In this document: positions 5,235 through 5,471 of the stretch, one piece after another
Layout of the letters: each line of letters begins with the position of its first letter
How positions within the stretch are numbered: position 1 is the first letter of the stretch
Assembly: GCA_902773045.1 (NCBI GenBank)
Contig: CACYDE010000109.1
Coordinates: 1-5,471, forward strand
Direction: 5' to 3'
Length of the DNA stretch: 5,471 nucleotides
DNA from: an uncultured Ruminococcus sp.
GTDB lineage: Bacteria; Bacillota; Clostridia; Oscillospirales; Acutalibacteraceae
Notes under the pieces: generated by a model
Database searches by the model: none
What the model saw: only the letters and a program-made list of their open reading frames with translations
Told to the model about the DNA's origin: nothing
Made by a program: the position numbers and the translations under genes

Positions 5235-5471
5235 TTATTCCGTTCCGAGATCTTCAATACCTATGCTTGCGCGGAGGATCATAACAGCATCGTTCGCAGT
5301 GATCTCGCCGTCGCCGTCAACGTCTGCGATTTTCAGAATATTTTCGTCGTACTCGTCAACACCGATAGACATACGCAAAGCCAGAACAGCGTCGTTTGCG
5401 GTGATCTCGCCGTCACCGTCAAGATCACCGAGATTTTTGGGAAGTTCGGGTTCGTCCGGAGTTTCCGGTTC
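5235..5471 (-). CDS. Dockerin type I-containing protein, C-terminal fragment
   Basis: The gene runs off the right edge; the last 78 residues and a TAA stop (5235-5237) are visible. An acidic, Pro-rich linker (beginning EPETPDEPELP) leads into two dockerin calcium-binding repeats, about 15-37 and 49-71 of the visible part: GDLDGDGEITANDAVLALRM and ADVDGDGEITANDAVMILRA. Each has the D-x-D-x-D-G-x-I loop with a closing Asp (D16, D18, D20, D27 and D50, D52, D54, D61). The two repeats have identical calcium loops except at position 2. Loop positions 10 and 11, the usual cohesin-specificity positions, are Ala-Asn in both. Family knowledge: a C-terminal dockerin anchors a secreted protein, often a carbohydrate-active enzyme, to a cohesin on a scaffoldin. 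The catalytic part is outside the window, so the substrate is unknown. The long hairpin element and a terminator follow downstream. Confidence 0.95.
   Translation of the reverse strand, partial: EPETPDEPELPKNLGDLDGDGEITANDAVLALRMSIGVDEYDENILKIADVDGDGEITANDAVMILRASIGIEDLGTE

Overview
The window looks like a chromosomal segment from a low-to-mid G+C Clostridia member of the Ruminococcus / Oscillospiraceae type. Three things point there: strong GGAGG-type ribosome binding sites, a DnaD-domain protein paired with a DnaI-like helicase loader, and a type I dockerin. Genus-level placement is inference; no rRNA or other marker is present.

Layout. Positions 1-149 hold a GC-rich stretch (about 61% G+C to near base 105) that may be the 3' end of an upstream gene; I do not recognise it. 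An AT-rich leader with a possible extended -10 promoter follows. The first complete gene (186-2603, +) encodes an 805-residue protein of unknown function: coiled coil, four predicted membrane helices, second coiled coil, alpha/beta C-terminal domain. It converges on a two-gene operon on the - strand, and the two transcription units share a compact bidirectional terminator (2620-2653).

The - strand operon runs from an extended -10 promoter near 4846-4874. It contains a 378-residue DnaD/DnaB-type primosomal protein (3666-4802) and, 20 bases downstream, a 328-residue AAA+ helicase loader of the DnaI/DnaC type (2659-3645). Family knowledge predicts that the first remodels origin or fork DNA and recruits the loader, and the loader delivers the replicative helicase. 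Gene order and domain order resemble the Bacillus subtilis dnaB-dnaI pair.

The 432 bases between the operon and the right-hand gene (4803-5234) contain no credible gene. They hold the operon promoter (overlapped by a 14-bp palindrome), a strong hairpin terminator (4955-4991) and a 159-bp imperfect palindrome (5072-5230) with near-identical 12-bp ends, resembling a MITE or other mobile hairpin element and lying 4 bases beyond the dockerin gene's stop codon. The right edge (5235-5471, -) is the C-terminus of a secreted-type protein ending in a two-repeat type I dockerin, as found in cellulosome or amylosome enzymes and scaffold-bound proteins.

The most interesting items are the 805-residue membrane protein, whose C-terminal domain has a sequence pattern I associate with coiled-coil FtsK/SpoIIIE-like ATPases but shows no Walker A motif, and the 159-bp palindromic element. 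I did not find clear evidence for a complete new multi-gene system.
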